Positions 61,599 to 62,238 of a stretch of 62,238 nt of DNA are shown in pieces. The notes below the pieces were generated by a model, which had not been told where the DNA came from, did not search any database, and worked only from the letters and a program-made list of their open reading frames with translations. Position 1 is the first letter of the stretch; every line of letters starts with the position of its first letter. The position numbers were made by a program, and so were the translations under genes. The DNA is taken from the NCBI GenBank assembly GCA_022601635.1, contig JAJACG010000020.1:1-62238 (forward strand), given 5' to 3'. This DNA is from Chlamydiales bacterium (GTDB lineage Bacteria > Chlamydiota > Chlamydiia > Chlamydiales > JAAKFR01).

Positions 61599-62153
61599 CT
61601 ACTCTTCTTCATCGTTCGCCGATTTGAACTCATCGACTGCTGATCGGAAATCAGCGGATATCACTGATGAATCAGAGGTTCCTTCATCTTCAGATTGAGA
61701 CTGAGTATCTTGGAAGGCAGATGTTCTCGCTTTATTAGCAGGCGTTACTACACCTTCCAGGTCTCTTTTAAATTTCTTGGCCCCCTTCTTAGCGCGCTCA
61801 ACTACCTTTTTGGCCTCTTTCTTAGCCTCTACCGCAGCCGTATCTACTCTCTTTGCAGCGATCTGGGCCGGGCTTCGCCCACCAAAACCAAAATTCTTTA
61901 CTAATCGATAGATAATCGAAGCCACCCCTAAACTACCAAGCGCCATTACACTACCTGATATTAAGACCTTGTAAAGGGGTCGCTGTGCTTGTACCGCTGG
62001 TATTAATGGACCTCTACCGAGAAGAGTGAAGACCCCAAGAGCCAAAATCGAAAGTGAAAGTGGCAAAGCTAGGCCGTAAACGCCATAGGTTGAGCAGCGA
62101 GACTGCTCATCTGAAGTTGGTCCAAAAAGTAGGGGGCCGCTTAGATCTTCCAT
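61599..62153 (-). CDS. Two-TM membrane protein with basic and acidic tail (Inc-like candidate)
   Basis: The 184-aa product has two hydrophobic helices at about 26-46 (YGLALPLSLSILALGVFTLL) and about 60-81 (LYKVLISGSVMALGSLGVASII), then a Lys/Ala-rich stretch (AKKEAKKVVERAKKGAKK) and an acidic Ser-rich end. Two helices with a short loop and a cytoplasm-type tail fit an Inc-like inclusion membrane protein. No family is recognised. Confidence 0.6.
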   Translation of the reverse strand: MEDLSGPLLFGPTSDEQSRCSTYGVYGLALPLSLSILALGVFTLLGRGPLIPAVQAQRPLYKVLISGSVMALGSLGVASIIYRLVKNFGFGGRSPAQIAAKRVDTAAVEAKKEAKKVVERAKKGAKKFKRDLEGVVTPANKARTSAFQDTQSQSEDEGTSDSSVISADFRSAVDEFKSANDEEE

Positions 62154-62195
62154 AGTCTAATTGTAACAGACTTAGTATTTTAAAAAAAGTATAAA

Positions 62196-62220
62196 TAGGG
62201 AGAGTAGAGTCCTCTCCCTA
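62196..62220 (-). terminator. Hairpin, possible terminator for a minus-strand gene beyond the window
   Basis: A perfect 9-bp stem tagggagag / ctctcccta with a 7-base loop. On the minus strand it is followed by tatttatactttttttaa, a plausible though distant U-tract. It lies upstream of the gene at 61599-62153. Confidence 0.4.
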
Positions 62221-62238
62221 TTATATTAAGATTCTGCA

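Noticed and set aside
62196-62220. Left tip of another foldback element at the window end
   Set aside because: The stem tagggagag resembles the tip only over a few bases, and the following sequence does not match any half of the family. It is treated as a plain hairpin.
1-62238. tRNA, rRNA or riboswitch genes
   Set aside because: The gaps between genes are short or filled by repeats, and I saw no tRNA cloverleaf pattern, rRNA-like sequence or known riboswitch core. A covariance-model search would be needed to exclude small RNAs.

Overview
The window comes from a member of the Chlamydiota, most likely one of the environmental (amoeba- or invertebrate-associated) families rather than Chlamydia itself. 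Chlamydial markers visible here are a double-length UvrA next to pyruvate kinase, a PknD-type kinase, a V-type ATPase operon made only of E, a DUF2764 protein, A, B, D, I and K, with transaldolase nearby, a MOMP-like outer membrane protein, and a cydAB / dacA / ybbR / lipid A acyltransferase block. From memory, the gene neighbourhoods match Chlamydia trachomatis CT010-CT014, CT301-CT313 and CT332-CT333, but the blocks are rearranged and separated by accessory DNA. No rRNA, tRNA, CRISPR array or transposase gene was recognised.

Layout. 1-8440 is accessory: a signal-peptide sulfotransferase, an SH3-domain secreted protein, then four minus-strand paralogues encoding eukaryote-like C2H2 zinc-finger proteins plus the remnant of a fifth, all interleaved with a short foldback repeat (MITE-like, about 165 bp). 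8442-17510 is core: cydAB on the minus strand, then a tightly overlapping plus-strand operon folP-dacA-cdaR-waaG-like-lpxL-like, a hypothetical gene and rsmE. A triple MITE cluster follows. 17953-25178 holds divergent pyk and uvrA. 25175-30800 is accessory: a probable HECT-domain E3 ubiquitin ligase (1286 aa), a degenerate HECT C-lobe remnant beside it, and a membrane protein. 30924-34800 has pknD, a NUDIX hydrolase and a DUF4142 lipoprotein. 34939-36940 has a membrane protein, two abutting MITEs and a DUF4143 ATPase with an operator-like dyad. 37006-41666 is an EmrAB/TolC-type tripartite efflux operon. At 41515-42483 lies a YopT-like (C58) cysteine protease candidate. 42543-50258 has valS, a MOMP-like protein, an alanine/sodium symporter, DAHP synthase and a GT90 glycosyltransferase. 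50236-58045 is the V-ATPase operon. 58129-62153 has small secreted Cys-rich proteins, a lipoprotein, tal and a two-TM protein.

The main theme is the mix of conserved chlamydial housekeeping blocks with a dense set of candidate host-directed proteins: zinc-finger proteins (possible nucleomodulins), a HECT ligase, a YopT-like protease, a secreted sulfotransferase, GT90 and Inc-like membrane proteins. The host-interaction roles are inferred from domain signatures read by eye. The foldback repeat, the duplicated zinc-finger units and the chimeric gene fragments show that the accessory regions are actively rearranged. In four places the stop codon of a gene lies in or at the edge of a repeat copy.
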